Positions 9,751 to 21,219 of a stretch of DNA of 64,000 bases are shown piece after piece (positions within the stretch are counted from its first letter, which is position 1; each line of letters opens with the position of its first letter). A program made the position numbers and the translations under genes. Source of the stretch: Channallabes apus (lineage: Eukaryota; Chordata; Actinopteri; Siluriformes; Clariidae); the NCBI GenBank assembly GCA_030522415.1, contig CM060104.1, positions 19,996,325 to 20,060,324 of the forward strand. The letters run 5' to 3'. The notes below the pieces were generated by a model. The model worked only from the letters and a program-made list of their open reading frames with translations. It had not been told where the DNA came from and did no database searches.

Positions 9751-11168
9751 TTAATCTGTTAACATTTACCCTCATTCATTCTCTAACAATATATACAGGT
9801 CCTTCACAAAAAATTAGCATATTGTGATAAAGTTCATTATTTTCTGTAATGTACTGAAACATTAGACTTTCATATATTTTAGATTCATTACACACAACTG
9901 AAGTAGTTCAAGCCTTTTATTGATTTAATATTGATGATTGTGGCATACAGCTCATGAAAACCCAAAATCCCTATCTCAGAAAATTTGCATATCATAAGGT
10001 TCTCTAAACGAGCTATTAACCTAATCATCTGAATCAACTAATTAACTCTAAACACCTGAAAAAGATTCCTGAGGCTTTTAAAAACTCCCAGCCTGGTTCA
10101 TTACTCAAAACCGCAATCATGGGTAAGACTGCCGACCTGACTGCTGTCCAGAAGGCCATCATTGACACCCTCAAGCAAGAGGGTAAAAAACACAGAAATT
10201 TCTGAACGAATAGGCTGTTCCCAGAGTGCTGTATCAAGGCACGTCTGTGGGAAGGAAAGTGTGGCAGAAAACGCTGCACAACGAGAAGAGGTGACCGGGC
10301 CCTGAGGAAGATTGTGGAGAAGGACCGATTCCAGACCTTGCGGGACCTGCGGATGCAGCGGACTGAGTCTGGAGTAGAAACATCCAGAGCCACCGTGTGC
10401 AGGAAACGGGCTACAGGTTGCAAATTTTGCATGTCATTCGGAACTCAAGGTGCCAGAGTCTGGAGGAAGACTGGGGAGAGGGAAATGCCTGAAGTCCAGT
10501 GTCAAGTGATGGTCTGGGGTGCCATGTCAGCTGCTGGTGTTGGTCCACTGTGTTTTATCAAGGGCAGGGTCAATGCAGCTAGCTATCAGGAGATTTTGGA
10601 GCACTTCATGCTTCCATCTGCTGAAAAGCTTTATGGAGATGAATATTTAATTTTTTAGCACGACCTGGCACCTACTCACAGTGCCAAAACCACTGGTAAA
10701 TGGTTTACTGACCATGGTACTGTATTACCGTGCTCAATTGGCCTGCCAACTCTCCTGACCTGAACCCCATAGAGAATCTGGGATATTGTGAAGAGAAAGT
10801 TGAGAGACACGACACAAGAATCTGCAAAAGGATTCCCGACCAAGTATTGAGTGCATAACTGAACATGATTATTTGAAGGTTGACTTTTTTTGTATTAACA
10901 CTTCTTTTATTGGTCGGATGAAATGTGCTAATTTTTTGAGATAGGAATTTTGGGTTTTCATGAGCCGTATGCCACAATCATCAATATTAAAACAATAAAA
11001 GGCTTGACCTACTTCAGTTGTGTGTAATGAATCTAAAATATATGAAAGTCTAATGTTTATCAGTACATTACAGAAAATAATGAACTTTATCACAATATGC
11101 TATTTTTTTGTGAAGGACATGTATATATTGTTAGAGAATGAATGAGGGTAAATGCTAACAAATTAAAA
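9751..11168 (+). mobile_element. Tc1-like transposon with long TIRs, inactive
   Basis: The arms are about 240 bp and nearly perfect inverted copies, from 9751 to about 9990 and about 10925 to 11168, including the core TACAGGTCCTTCACAAAAAA. A decayed transposase on the plus strand lies between. Inverted homology runs about 40 bp beyond the usual TA|CAGG end of Tc1 elements (left core at 9795, right core at about 11124). It sits in the spacer between gsdme and osbpl3. Confidence 0.8.
10119..10860 (+). pseudogene. Tc1 transposase pseudogene
   Basis: The start is recognisable (MGKTADLTAVQKAIIDTLKQ, then a one-base shift into the ISERIGCSQSAVSRHV helix-turn-helix). The middle of the gene, including the first catalytic Asp region, is deleted. 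A later frame (10314-10658) keeps the PEVQCQVMVWGAMSAAGVGPL block. Remnants of the final DLNPIEN block appear near 10760. It has several frameshifts and is not functional. Confidence 0.8.
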
Positions 11169-11815
11169 TTAGAGGTAAATAAAAAATTAAACCTACATTC
11201 ATTACATTATTGGTAACTTAAAAAATGGCTTCAGTTAGATTAAAGGATGTATGGTATGTTGGTTCAGAGTTACAATATTTAAATAATAAAATTAGTAAAT
11301 GCAGCAAAACACATACAAATGAGTTGATATGTTGTGAAAGAACCAAACGTTATTCGGGGGGAGAAACACATTTTACGATAACCCACAGTTCAATTTGTTT
11401 TATTACAAAATTTAAAATGTTTTGTTTCAAAAGAATCTTTTTTTTTTCCTAATAGCCTTTTTATTTCTTAATCGCATTTATTTTAGTCTCTTGTATTGTC
11501 TCTTAGTGAATGCTTAACTTCAAACAAGAATGCTTTCTATTTTTATATGCTATCCGGGGGACCCCCAGGGGAAAATGCGACCAAGCTGAAATTTCGGGTG
11601 CTTTCACACTTACTAGTCCGAGTACAACATGAGAATAAGGGTGAAATGGATGCTGTTAATTATTTCCTTTTGATGTGGATTCTTTTTTTTTTTCTACCCT
11701 CACATATATAAAGGAAACAGTTTTTATATATTTATTTAAATATATATTTACCTTTTACCTTACGTTTCCTACCTCTGTGGTAAGCCAAATACAACATAAG
11801 CGTATTTGTCACATA
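11169..11815. other. Spacer without recognised features
   Basis: AT-rich sequence with two short open frames (11225-11452 and 11496-11711) that resemble nothing I know and show no coding-like composition. A poly(T) run lies at 11680-11692. Confidence 0.4.
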
Positions 11816-12360
11816 TAGGGGAGACCGGGTATGGTTGTAACATGGGGAGAGTTTTAACACCCCCAATTCCACCAATCAGGGATAGGATAAGAGTCATATG
11901 ATCATTTCAGTGTTTACCCACTTCCTCCCTAAACCCACATGGTGAATATCAAGGCTGGGAAAAAATACATGCAGATTCTATTATTAAAAAACTGATTTTG
12001 AGGTAAGAGTACTTTTTTTGACCAAGACTATATTTTTAGTATTTATACTGCTGCAGATAAAATCATATAACTTATATTTGATTAAATTGTAGTTTCTTAG
12101 GTAAAATGTGATTCATTTATCCCTTGCTAATTTCAAACCACTCTCCTACTACAGCTAGCTAAACAATGGCTAAGAGGAGTGGGGTGGGTTGTAACATGTC
12201 TTTAAAAAGTGTTACAACCATCCCCTTATATACAACTAAGGACAGTTTCCAGATTTTAATAATTTTACGGAATGCCTAGACAATGGAAAAGAACGACTGA
12301 AAGAGGTGTGCCTGCCAGTGTTTTAAAAACAGCATCTGATGAAGTCACAAAGAAGGGCAA

Positions 12361-12390
12361 GTCAGTCAGGTCAGTCAGGTCAGTCAGGGA
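12361..12390 (+). repeat. 10-bp tandem repeat, 3 copies
   Basis: GTCAGTCAGG-type units repeat about three times at the point where the DNA transposon's open frame loses its family-like character, near the LINE junction. Confidence 0.75.
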
Positions 12391-12454
12391 TCTGCCATGT
12401 AACATTGAGCAGATACTGCAAATCACTTCAGAAGCTGAGAGACCAGGGGTCCAG

Positions 12455-13582
12455 TGATCTTCCAAGTTTGTTCTAAAGGCAGAGCAGAGGACAAAGTGGT
12501 GGAAGCTGAGAAAGGAAGAATGTTGTGTAGTCTTTAGGGAGGAGTTGAGACAAGCTATGGGTGGTCAGGAGGTGCTTTCAGTTGACTGGACAACTACTGC
12601 CAATGTGATCAGGGAGACAGGTAAGAGGGTACTTGGTGTATCATCAGGTAAGGGCAAAGTGGACAAGGAGACTTGGTGGTGGAACGAGGTGGGTCTGCGT
12701 CAAGGATCGGCTCTAAGTCCCTTTTTGTTTGCTCTGGCGATGGACAGGATGACAGATGAGTTTAGACAGGAGTCTCCATGGACTATGATGTTTGCAGATG
12801 ACATTGTGCTTTGTAGCGAGAGCAGGGAACAGGTGGAGGAAAATTTGGAGAGGTGGAGGTACGCTCTGGAAAGCAGAGGAATGAAGGTTAGCTGCAGCAA
12901 GATGGAATACACGTGTGTGAATGAGAGGAACCCAAGAGGAACGGTGAGGCTACAGGGAGCAGAGGTAAAGAACGTGCAGGATTTTAAGTACTTAGGATCA
13001 ACGTTTGAGAGCAACGGAGAGTGTTCAAAGGAGGTGAAGAGACGAGTACAGGCAGGTTGGAATGGGTGGAGAAAAGTGTCAGGTGTGTTGTGCGATGAAA
13101 GAGTATCAGCGAGAATGAAAGGAAAGGTGTACAGGACAGTGGTGAGACCAGCAATGCTCTACGGCTTAGAGACAGCGGCACTGAAGAAAAGACAGGAGGC
13201 AGAGCTAGAGGTAGCAGAGCTGAAGATGTAGAGGTTCTCTTTGGGAGTGACAAGGATGGATAGGATCAAGAATCAGTTCATCAGAGGGACAACCCATGTT
13301 AAATGTTTTGGAGATAAAGTCAGAGGCCAGATTGAGGTGGTTTGGACATGTTCAGAGGAGAGAGTGTGAATATATCAGTAGAAGGATGCTGAGGTTGGAA
13401 CTGCCAGGCAGGAGGTCTAGAGGAAGACCAAAGAGGAGATTTATGGATGCAGTGAGAGAGGACATGAAGTTAGTTGGTGTGAGAGAAGAGGATGCAGAGG
13501 ATAGGGTTAGATGGAGGCAGATGATTCGCTGTGGCGACCCCTGAAAGGGAACAGCCGAAAGACAAAGAAGAAGAAGAAGAAG
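12455..13582 (+). mobile_element. Non-LTR retrotransposon (RTE-like LINE), 5'-truncated and internally deleted
   Basis: Frames keep the reverse transcriptase signature MMFADDIVLCSESREQVEE with upstream RQGSALSPFLFALAMD (motif before the FADD box) and the downstream YLGSTFESNGE block. Upstream sequence (SSKFVLKAEQRTKWWKLRKE) belongs to the region before the RT domain, yet WWWNE joins directly to VGLRQGS, so several hundred residues carrying most RT palm motifs are missing. An in-frame TAG at 13229 and a frameshift near 13322 break the C-terminal RRGRPKRR-type block. It ends in an AAG-repeat tail. The element lies inside the 11816-14000 transposon. It is dead. Confidence 0.8.
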
Positions 13583-14259
13583 TAGTAGTTCTAGCAGACT
13601 CACACACAGCACCTGAGTCAAACTTAAAGTGGATTTGAGTTACAGTATGGTCAGTCAAAGACATTGTTCTGTGGTCTTGTTCTTTCATTTCAATAAAACC
13701 TCTTTTTGAAGCATACAGCATGGTGTGGTCAATGTTTTTGCTTCTGTTGTCTAACTGTTACAACTCACCCCAGCATGTGTTACAACCTACTCCGGTGGTG
13801 GGGTAGGTTGTAACAAAGGAACACCATGTTTGTCATGAACTCACAAGGTCTGTGATATTCTTGCAGAGATTTGATTTAGTGCCGTTTGTAGCAAACAAAT
13901 GTGGGTATTTTGTATAAACGTTTAAAAACTCTAGTTCAAAAATTTTGTGAGTTATAGGTGGTAAAGCAAAAAGTGTTACAATCATACCTGGTCTCCCCTA
14001 CTTTATTTACTTTACAGCTTTTGCTCCAACCCTGTGGGCATGCGTTCAACAGTTTGGTGATGTTTCCGTTTAAACACAGCTGAATCAACTAATCTGTTAG
14101 TTACGAGGTTCTCTTTGTGTTTAGTTGTTGGTGATTTACAAATTTTGCTGGACACTGGTGCCAAATGGAGTTGAAGGGTCCTGCTTTATAGCCAAGTGAA
14201 AAATTTTTTCTTTGCAAATGCCAGATTTTTTTTGTAGAAAGCTGGGATCAGATCGCAGG

Positions 14260-14375
14260 ATCAGCCATGACATGGACCAGAGAGGGTTAAGTTCCTTGCT
14301 TAAGGGTCCAACAGTGGCAGCTTGATGGTGCCAGGGGTTTGAACCCTGGACCTACAGCAAGTATATGGAGGTATA
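14260..14375 (-). repeat. Fragment of a conserved fish SINE/MITE-type repeat
   Basis: Blocks GGGTTAAGTTCCTTGCTTAA, CAACAGTGGCAGCTTG and GGGTTTGAACCCTGGACC are shared in order with 56720-56890. The family name was not established. Confidence 0.5.
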
Positions 14376-14958
14376 AGTGATAATGCTTCAAAGCTTCCTG
14401 GAAACAGCCTCCTTTCTCAGCAGTATATGTAACATACAGTACATGTTTGCAGAAAGCATTTCAAAGAATCAGACTATTCAATAAACTAATGGCAAATCTT
14501 GTTTTTTTTAGAATAAAACCTTTTTTTTTTTTTTTTAACTTAGAAAACCAGGCAGCTTCCCCATTTGTAATTACCTTTATGCACGTTCAACATTTATTAT
14601 TTACCAAAATTTAACACAGCACTGATCAGAACTACTATTAATTACACAGATGTCTTAATTACACATCTTAAATAAAATTCTTATCAATCTAAGTACTGAT
14701 ACCACATTCCTATTGTTGTATAGCCCATTAAGTTTTGATCCTCGATTTCGTTTCAAATCACAGATTACACAGAGCACAAAAAAAAAAGTACAGAAGCACA
14801 CTAGTTTTGGTACATAAGGGTTAACGATGAAAAGCGTTGTTGAATTGTATACCGACAAATATGAAGTTTTAATACAGTATGGAATCTGAGCCTGAATGTC
14901 TGTATACAACTGTGCATTTTGTAATTTTGGTTTAAAAATGGTCCAGCTGTTTAAGTGC

Positions 14959-14991
<33 letters not shown>
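14959..14991. repeat. Poly(T) tract
   Basis: A run of more than 30 T bases, with shorter T runs at 14521-14536. It could be an old poly(A) tail of a minus-strand insertion, but no body is recognisable beside it. Confidence 0.9.
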
Positions 14992-14996
<5 letters not shown>

Positions 14997-15129
14997 ACAG
15001 CACAGGTCGAGCAATTATATTGGCCAATGATGTTTGCTTTCCTGATTTCTGTTCAGGCTTGTCCATTCATGCTAAAATGGCAAATACATCTCAGAAAGCA
15101 TGAATATATTGTATTATATTGACTCGATA

Positions 15130-16552
15130 TACAAACCGGATTCCAAAAAAGTTGGGACACTAAACAAATTGTGAATAAAAACTGAATGCAATGATGTGGA
15201 GATGGCAAATGTCTATTTTATTCAGAATAGAACATAAATCACGGGACAAAAGTTTAAACTGAGAAAATGTATCATTTTAAGGGAAAAATATGGTGAATCA
15301 AAATGTCATGGTGTCAACAAATCCCAAAAAAGTTGGGACAAGGCCATTTTCACCACTGTGTGGCATCTCCCCTTCTTCCAACACTCAACAGACGTCTGGG
15401 GACCGAGGAGACCAGTTTCTCAAGTTTAGAAATAGGAATGCTCTCCCATTCTTGTCTAATACAGGCCTCTAACTGTTCAATCGTCTTGGGCCTTCTTTGT
15501 CGCGCCTTCCTCTTTATGATGCGCCAAATGTTCTCTATAGGGGAAAGATCTGGACTGCAGACTGGCCATTTCAGTACCCGGATCCTTCTCCTACGCAGCC
15601 ATGATGTTGTGATTGATGCAGAATGTGGTCTGGCGTTATCTTGTTGAAAAATGAAAGAGAAATGACGTCTGGATGGGAGCATATGTTCTAGAACCTGAAT
15701 ATATTTTTCTGCATTGATGGTGCCTTTCCAGACATGCAAGCTGCCCATGCCACACGCACTCATGCAACCCCATACCATCAGAGATGTAGGCTTCTGAACT
15801 GAGCGTTGATAACTTGGGTTGACCTTGTCCTCTTTGGTCCGGATGACATGGTGTCCCACATTTTCAACAAGAACTTCGAATCGTGACTCGTCTGACCACA
15901 GAACAGTCTTCCATTTTGCCACACTCCATTTTAAATGATCCCTGGCCCAATGAAAACGCCTGTGCTTGTGGATCTTGCTTAGAAATGGCTTCTTCTTTGC
16001 ACTGTAGAGTTTCAGCTGGCAACGGCGGATGGCACGGTGGATTGTGTTCACTGACAATGGTTTCTGGAAGTATTCCTGAGCCCATTCTGTGATTTCCTTT
16101 ACAGTAGCATTCCTGTTTGTGGTGCAGTGTCGTTTAAGGACCCGGAGATCACGGACATCCAGTATGGTTTTACACCCTTGACCCTTACGCACAGAGATTG
16201 TTCCAGATTCTCTGAATCTTCGGATGATATTATGCACAGTTGATGATGATAACTGCAAAGTCTTTGCAATTTTTCGCTGGGTGACACCTTTCTGATATTG
16301 CTCCACTATCTTTCTGCGCAACATTGTGGGAATTGGTGATCCTCTACCCATCTTGGCTTCTGAGAGACACTGCCACTCTGAGAAGCTCTTTTTATACCCA
16401 ATCATGTTGCCAATTAAACTAATTACTGTTAATTTGTCTTCCAGCTCTTCGTTATGCTCAAATTTACTTTTTCCCAGCCTCTTATTGCTACTTGTCCCAA
16501 CTTTTTTGGGATTTGTTGACAGTGAAATTTGGAATCAACATATTTTTCCTTT
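15130..16552 (-). mobile_element. Tc1-like DNA transposon, right TIR truncated
   Basis: The left arm has two direct copies of a CCAAAAAAGTTGGGAC motif (15144 and 15324), the IR/DR layout of Tc1 elements. The right side has the inner copy only, inverted, at 16494-16511, and homology with the left arm stops near TATTTTTCC at 16552. The outer TIR repeat is therefore missing on the right. The transposase is intact. Confidence 0.85.
15350..16405 (-). CDS. Tc1-family transposase, intact reading frame
   Basis: A 351-residue uninterrupted frame. Residues 28-70 form the first paired-like helix-turn-helix (KIVEQYQKGVTQRKIAKTL), followed by a second DNA-binding helix set and a basic KAKKKPFLS-type linker near 136-143. 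The catalytic triad is D172 (LWSDESRFE), D256 (FQQDNARPH) and E291 (SPIENIW), with 34 residues between D256 and E291, so it is a DD34E enzyme. It cuts and pastes DNA at TA dinucleotides. The first ATG is at 16405. The ATG at 16351 (MGRGSPIP) gives a 333-residue protein closer to family length and is my preferred start. Being intact suggests a recent insertion. Confidence 0.92.
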   Translation of the reverse strand: MIGYKKSFSEWQCLSEAKMGRGSPIPTMLRRKIVEQYQKGVTQRKIAKTLQLSSSTVHNIIRRFRESGTISVRKGQGCKTILDVRDLRVLKRHCTTNRNATVKEITEWAQEYFQKPLSVNTIHRAIRRCQLKLYSAKKKPFLSKIHKHRRFHWARDHLKWSVAKWKTVLWSDESRFEVLVENVGHHVIRTKEDKVNPSYQRSVQKPTSLMVWGCMSACGMGSLHVWKGTINAEKYIQVLEHMLPSRRHFSFIFQQDNARPHSASITTSWLRRRRIRVLKWPVCSPDLSPIENIWRIIKRKARQRRPKTIEQLEACIRQEWESIPISKLEKLVSSVPRRLLSVGRRGDATQW

Positions 16553-18289
16553 AACAGTACTTGTACTTGAGTACAAAATTTTATTACTCTTTCCACCTCT
16601 GGCAATATCCTCCGACCATTGAAATGTCCCCGCCAATAATTTAATCCACTTAAAATAAATAAATAAATAAATAATCGTGCTGTCAACATTAACCTAGACA
16701 CGCAGAAAGGGATAAATCACGTTCTCTCCTTGAGTCCTCCCGCCCCCTCAAAACACATAACATTTTGATTGGCTGTGCCTTTCCCTGTTATCATGTGATA
16801 GGCTATGGCTGCGTTCAGATACAGGCAGCGCCAAATGCAGTGGATTCTTTTTTTCCCCCGTGTAAGAAGGTGTGTTGGGAGACGTACATGTGAGGATGGC
16901 GGCAGCAAAAAAAAAAAAGAAGCTGGTCATAAGGAGCTTTTTTTCACAGAAATGTGAAACTTCAAGTCACTTCAAGTTCGCTAGTGAATTCCATCAAGTC
17001 CATCAAAGTAACGACTACAGTTAACGTTAATGCTAGTGTTTAAAAAAAAAATTTTTTTTACCGCTTTGACGCACATTTATTATAGCAGGGAAGGATATAG
17101 TCTGTGAATACGGACTTAAAACTAACAGCAGATTAAACAGCTAAATGTAAAAGTATAAATATGATCCCTGTCAGTCTCCTAATCTAATTATGACTATTTG
17201 TCAGAAATCAGTCTTGTGAAAGAAATTGATATACTACATACGTACTAATATTGCCATATGGCTAGAGTTTAGTTGACACCAATAGACAAGCCACTTCGCA
17301 CGAATAGTTTTTAAAATGCATTCACTGACTTGGCAAACATTAATGATTTGATTCGAGGTTTGCACACTTAGAAGAAGTGAAATAAAATGATTGCTGTTTA
17401 AATGGCATGCGTTTATCCTGTTTTGTCAGGTGACAGAACCTAAACAACTGTGCTGTATATCAGACAGTGATGGAGAGAGAAGGGGTCACAGATGATGCTG
17501 AATGATGACTTGATATTATTATACCTAGTTGTCCTGAGAATTAACATTGTTACCAATAATAGGCTGAGGCATTCTGTCAATGCTCATAAGGAATCCCTCA
17601 ATGGTTTTTTATTAGGGGACAGAAGCAGATCAGCCATGTTGTATTTCAGGTGAAGAGGCGAGGTCACAGGAGGTCAATCTCAATGTTGATTATATATAAC
17701 GTGTGTGTGTGTGTGTTATACATGTTGATTATACTAATATTTTGCATTTTGAGAAATTATAGGCTGAGGATGTAAGTGATTCATTAGTGTTTTTGACAAA
17801 AGTTTTGAACTGACATGTCTCACTTTTTTGTCATGCTAGGGTCCCCACCAATGTCCAGAGCAAATCTATGCCCTTGGTCCATTTCCTCCTCTTTTCCACG
17901 TTCAAGTACTTGTGTTGTATAAAATGATGTTTGGTAGCGAGAGTGAAGACGGTTACACTCACTGATTCGTATTCAAACCAAAAACAAAGGCAATCAAGCC
18001 GAAGCAGTTAAGAGTCCAGTTGATGTGCAAAAACAGAATTAGGTATTCACAGAGGGCGAAATTAATTAGCGCAAGCCACAAAGAAACTGACCGTAACAGC
18101 CTAGTTCACGACGAAACGCTGGGCTTAAATACAACGCAAATCAACTGGGAAAACCATGACACATTAGGGAGGAAAAAGTAAGAACAACTCGTGGCGGGTT
18201 TAAACTTATTCGAATGTGGAAACCAAGTTAGTAGCAACCCAGTTTTTCGCGGACTCGCTCATTCTTCCTAAAGATGTCGCTGTGTTTCG
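16553..18289. other. Spacer without recognised genes
   Basis: AT-rich spacer with an (AAAT)n run near 16658-16675, a (GT)n tract at 17701-17716 and a short CpG-bearing stretch around 16790-16900 containing an isolated ATGGCGGCAGC. Nothing supports an exon. Parts are probably old repeats. Confidence 0.4.
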
Positions 18290-18391
18290 ATGACGTCATG
18301 TTTCAATCAATATATTCAGACTTTTCATCCAATATATATGGAGTTTTCATTCAATTCTCTCATGGATATTTTCCTAAACGGCTTGCCATGA
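18290..18391 (+). mobile_element. Truncated MITE end (ATGGCAAGCCG family)
   Basis: It ends with AAACGGCTTGCCAT, identical to the right end of the 9200-9585 MITE, after AT-rich sequence with a GATGACGTCAT palindrome. The left end is not found. Confidence 0.45.
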
Positions 18392-19194
18392 TTTGTGATG
18401 CTCATGCATGACAGAGCAAAACAGAAGAGTGACTGTTTTTGAGCTGCCTGAGAATGACAGAGAGTGACCGATAATACAGGTAATGATCTGTAATATTCAT
18501 CAGGAATAGAAGAACAGTTATAAAGGGGGTTATAATATTGTGGCGTAGGCGGGGCAGCGGCTGACGACCGTCATGCTTTGCGGGAGGTTTGCCATGCACT
18601 GTAAAAAATAGTCCATTTTACAGTAAAAAACGGGCAGCTGTGGTTGGCAGAATTCTACCGTAAAAAAAACGGTAGTACCGGTGTTCCGGGAAATTCAGTT
18701 TCCCTATGTGTCCCCGGTGGCGCGCAGTGCGCGCGCAGATTCAAATCATGACGTCACTCGCTACCTAACGCTGAGAAGGCGAACGAGGATTTTAACAGTT
18801 TTTCTCTCGTTTTAAAGTGTTTTTACGAACTTTTTGAATTAAACAAATACCCTATGCAAAATAATCGAGTGTCTTTTCGCTTTTTTTGTATATTTGAAGA
18901 TAATTCAGAGGTTTTAAGCCGCTGCAAAAGGCTGGTTTGCTGGGCGAGTACTGACATCACGACTACTTTTATTACACCTACATTAGCTGTGTGATGATAG
19001 ATGTGATACTGGTTTATTCTAACCATATTTAAGGTTATACTTTGTAATTTATTATAGCATGTAACTCAAGGGTAGAGTGTATACTCGTGATAACCAGGAT
19101 AGTCTTTTTTTTAACCGACTCAAACATCCAGTTCTATTAAACCACCTGGTTACATATCAAACACACAGGTACAGCAATTATAGGACACCACACT

Positions 19195-19195
19195 C

Positions 19196-19243
<48 letters not shown>
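19195..19243. repeat. (TATC)n microsatellite
   Basis: Twelve perfect TATC units. Confidence 0.95.
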
Positions 19244-19244
<1 letters not shown>

Positions 19245-19524
19245 ACTCTCAGCACCTGCATATGATGGGGAAACATGATATCCTGAAAACCATGATATAC
19301 TGTATGGATACCCATGATAAAACAGATACATAATTGGCACAGCACATATTATAATATAACTTTTAAATTAAATAATGTATCTGAATTGGTTATTTTACTT
19401 AAATTTCACAAAGTATGGAAACTTGAAGTTCATTACAAATGTTAACTGGGTGAATTGATTTCCAGGAGTCTCTTGTGAAAAATAGTGTTTTTAAAAAATA
19501 TCATCTCACTGTATTACCTAAGCA

Positions 19525-19638
19525 CACATGTCTCTGAGTCAGTTTCAGACATCCATGATACTTCCACAGCCAGTAGGTAGGGGGAAACAGATTTCCCTGA
19601 TGATCAGGAAAATGTTTCCCATACTTTAATTGAAAGAC

Positions 19639-19673
<35 letters not shown>

Positions 19674-19995
19674 CATTCTGATTAATATTTTCTTTGCTAC
19701 AGGCACACATATCTCTGAGTCAGTTTCAGACATCCCTGATACTTCCACAGCCAATAGTGAGGGGGAAACCGATTTTCTTGATGCCCAGGAAAACATGTTT
19801 CCCATACTTTAATTTAAAAGACAGTGTTTTTTAAAAACATTCTGTGCATTGTGTTACCTGTGCCCCATGTACACAACTCTGAGGCAGTTTCAGACATCCA
19901 TGATACTTCCACAGTCAGTAGGTAGGGGGAAACAGATTTCCCTGATGATCAGGAAAATGTTTCCCATACTTCAATTGAAAGACAGTGCTTTTGAA
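19525..19995. repeat. Three-copy tandem repeat, period about 165-183 bp
   Basis: Each copy contains a CTCTGAGTCAGTTTCAGACA-type start (19531, 19714 and a GAGGCAG variant at 19878), then ACTTCCACAG, GGGGGAAAC and TTTCCCATACTT. Copies 1 and 3 are much closer to each other than to copy 2. A poly(T) of about 30 bases (19641-19669) lies between copies 1 and 2. Copy 2 alone keeps an open frame from a splice-acceptor-like CTTTGCTACAG through SVSDIPDTSTANSEGETDFL. Confidence 0.8.
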
Positions 19996-20846
19996 ACATT
20001 ATTTTATTGTGTGCGTGTGTCTGTGTAAAAAATTGCTGTCGTTGACTATTTGTTTTATTATGAATAACCACAGTGAATTCATTCAGCAATTCTGTGAAGG
20101 CTGGGAGCTAAAAGAGATAGAAGTTACATTGCTAAGCATTCGGATTTTACTGTTAAGAAACTATTAAGAGTACTTTTATACTAATTAATGAATACAAACC
20201 TAAATCGAATCATCAAAACCCATCAAAAGTTATTCAAGACTCGGACATCAGCATGGTCCCATGTATTTTTTAATAAAGACAGCAAAACAATATTTAAATT
20301 GTCAAAATCAAATATACAAATGTCAGGGTGGACATTTTTTTTGGGCAAACAATCTAAGTATGGCGGCGGGCGAAGTGGCGCGTGCTAGCGGCTGTCCCTG
20401 CCACAGTCATCAAAGTGTGGAATACCATTCACAAATTTGAAGTCCTTGGTTAATGTAAATTAGACGGCTATAAATCGTAGAAAAAACTAATATGCGTAAA
20501 ATATACAGTATAATGAGTGCAGTCCCGTACAAACAACAGTGTTGCTACCGTATTTTTTACGGTAAATTTCTGGCAACCACAGCTGCCAGTTTTTTACCGT
20601 AAAATTTACGGTTTATTTATAAACCATAGAAAAAAATATTAAAATCCGTAAAATATACAGTAAAGAGTGCAATCCCGTACAACCAATAACGTTGCTACCG
20701 TATTTTTTAATGGTAAATTTCTGGCAACCACAGTTTTTGCCAGTTTTTTTTTTTACCATAAAATTTAAGTTTATTTTTTACAGAGCAGATATTTTTCTGA
20801 TTTTTAAACTCTATCAACAAAGGTTTAGTAAAATATAAACTGATGC

Positions 20847-21219
20847 AGCGGCGCGGTGGTGTAGTGGTTAGCACTGTCGCCTTGCACCTCCAGGGTCTGG
20901 GTTCGATTCCCCGGCCAGGCTCGATTCCCGTCTCTGTGTGCATGGAGTTTGCATGTTCTCCCCGTGCTTGGTGGGTTTCCTCCGGGTACTCCGGTTTCCT
21001 CCCACAGTCCAAAGATATGCAGGTTAGGCTAATTGGCGTTCCCAAATTGCCCGTAGTGTGTGATTGGGTGTGTGTGTGTGTGTGTGCCCTGCGATGGATT
21101 GGCACCCTGTCCAGGGTGTACCCTGCCTAGTGCCCGAAGTCTCCTGGGATAGGCTCCAGGTTCCCGTGACCCTGAACACAGGATTAAGCGGTATAGAAAA
21201 TGAATGAATGAATGAATGA
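20847..21219 (+). repeat. Full-length tRNA-derived SINE with GAAT-type tail
   Basis: The head has a pol III A box (TGGTGTAGTGG) and a B box (GGTTCGATTCC) in tRNA spacing. The body runs through CATGCTCCCC-type and GGATAGGCTCC blocks, and the tail is (GAAT)n. The 12-bp sequence ATAAACTGATGC flanks it at 20835-20846 and 21220-21231 as a perfect target-site duplication. This is one of the youngest copies in the window. Confidence 0.9.

Larger units (their letters stand above)
11816..14000 (+). mobile_element. DNA transposon with GGGGAGACC ends, pogo-like candidate
   Basis: The left end TAGGGGAGACCGGGTATGG plus TTGTAAC is matched in inverse by GTTACAATCATACCTGGTC then TCCCCTA at 13974-14000, with TA at both outer ends. 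TTGTAAC motifs recur inside both arms (12188, 13748, 13780, 13808). A short frame at 12272 (MPRQWKRTTERGVPASVL then KTASDEV) has the look of a psq-type helix-turn-helix start, as in pogo/Tigger transposases. The interior is otherwise replaced by a LINE fragment. The superfamily call is inference. Confidence 0.55.

Noticed and set aside
16896..17020. ATGGCGGCAGC followed by a Lys run as a gene start
   Set aside because: The frame closes after about 42 codons, depends on a poly(A) run, and has no donor or conserved content.
20847..20930. Possible tRNA gene (A and B boxes in good spacing)
   Set aside because: The same head recurs in many copies with a SINE body and GAAT tail, so it is the tRNA-derived part of a SINE.
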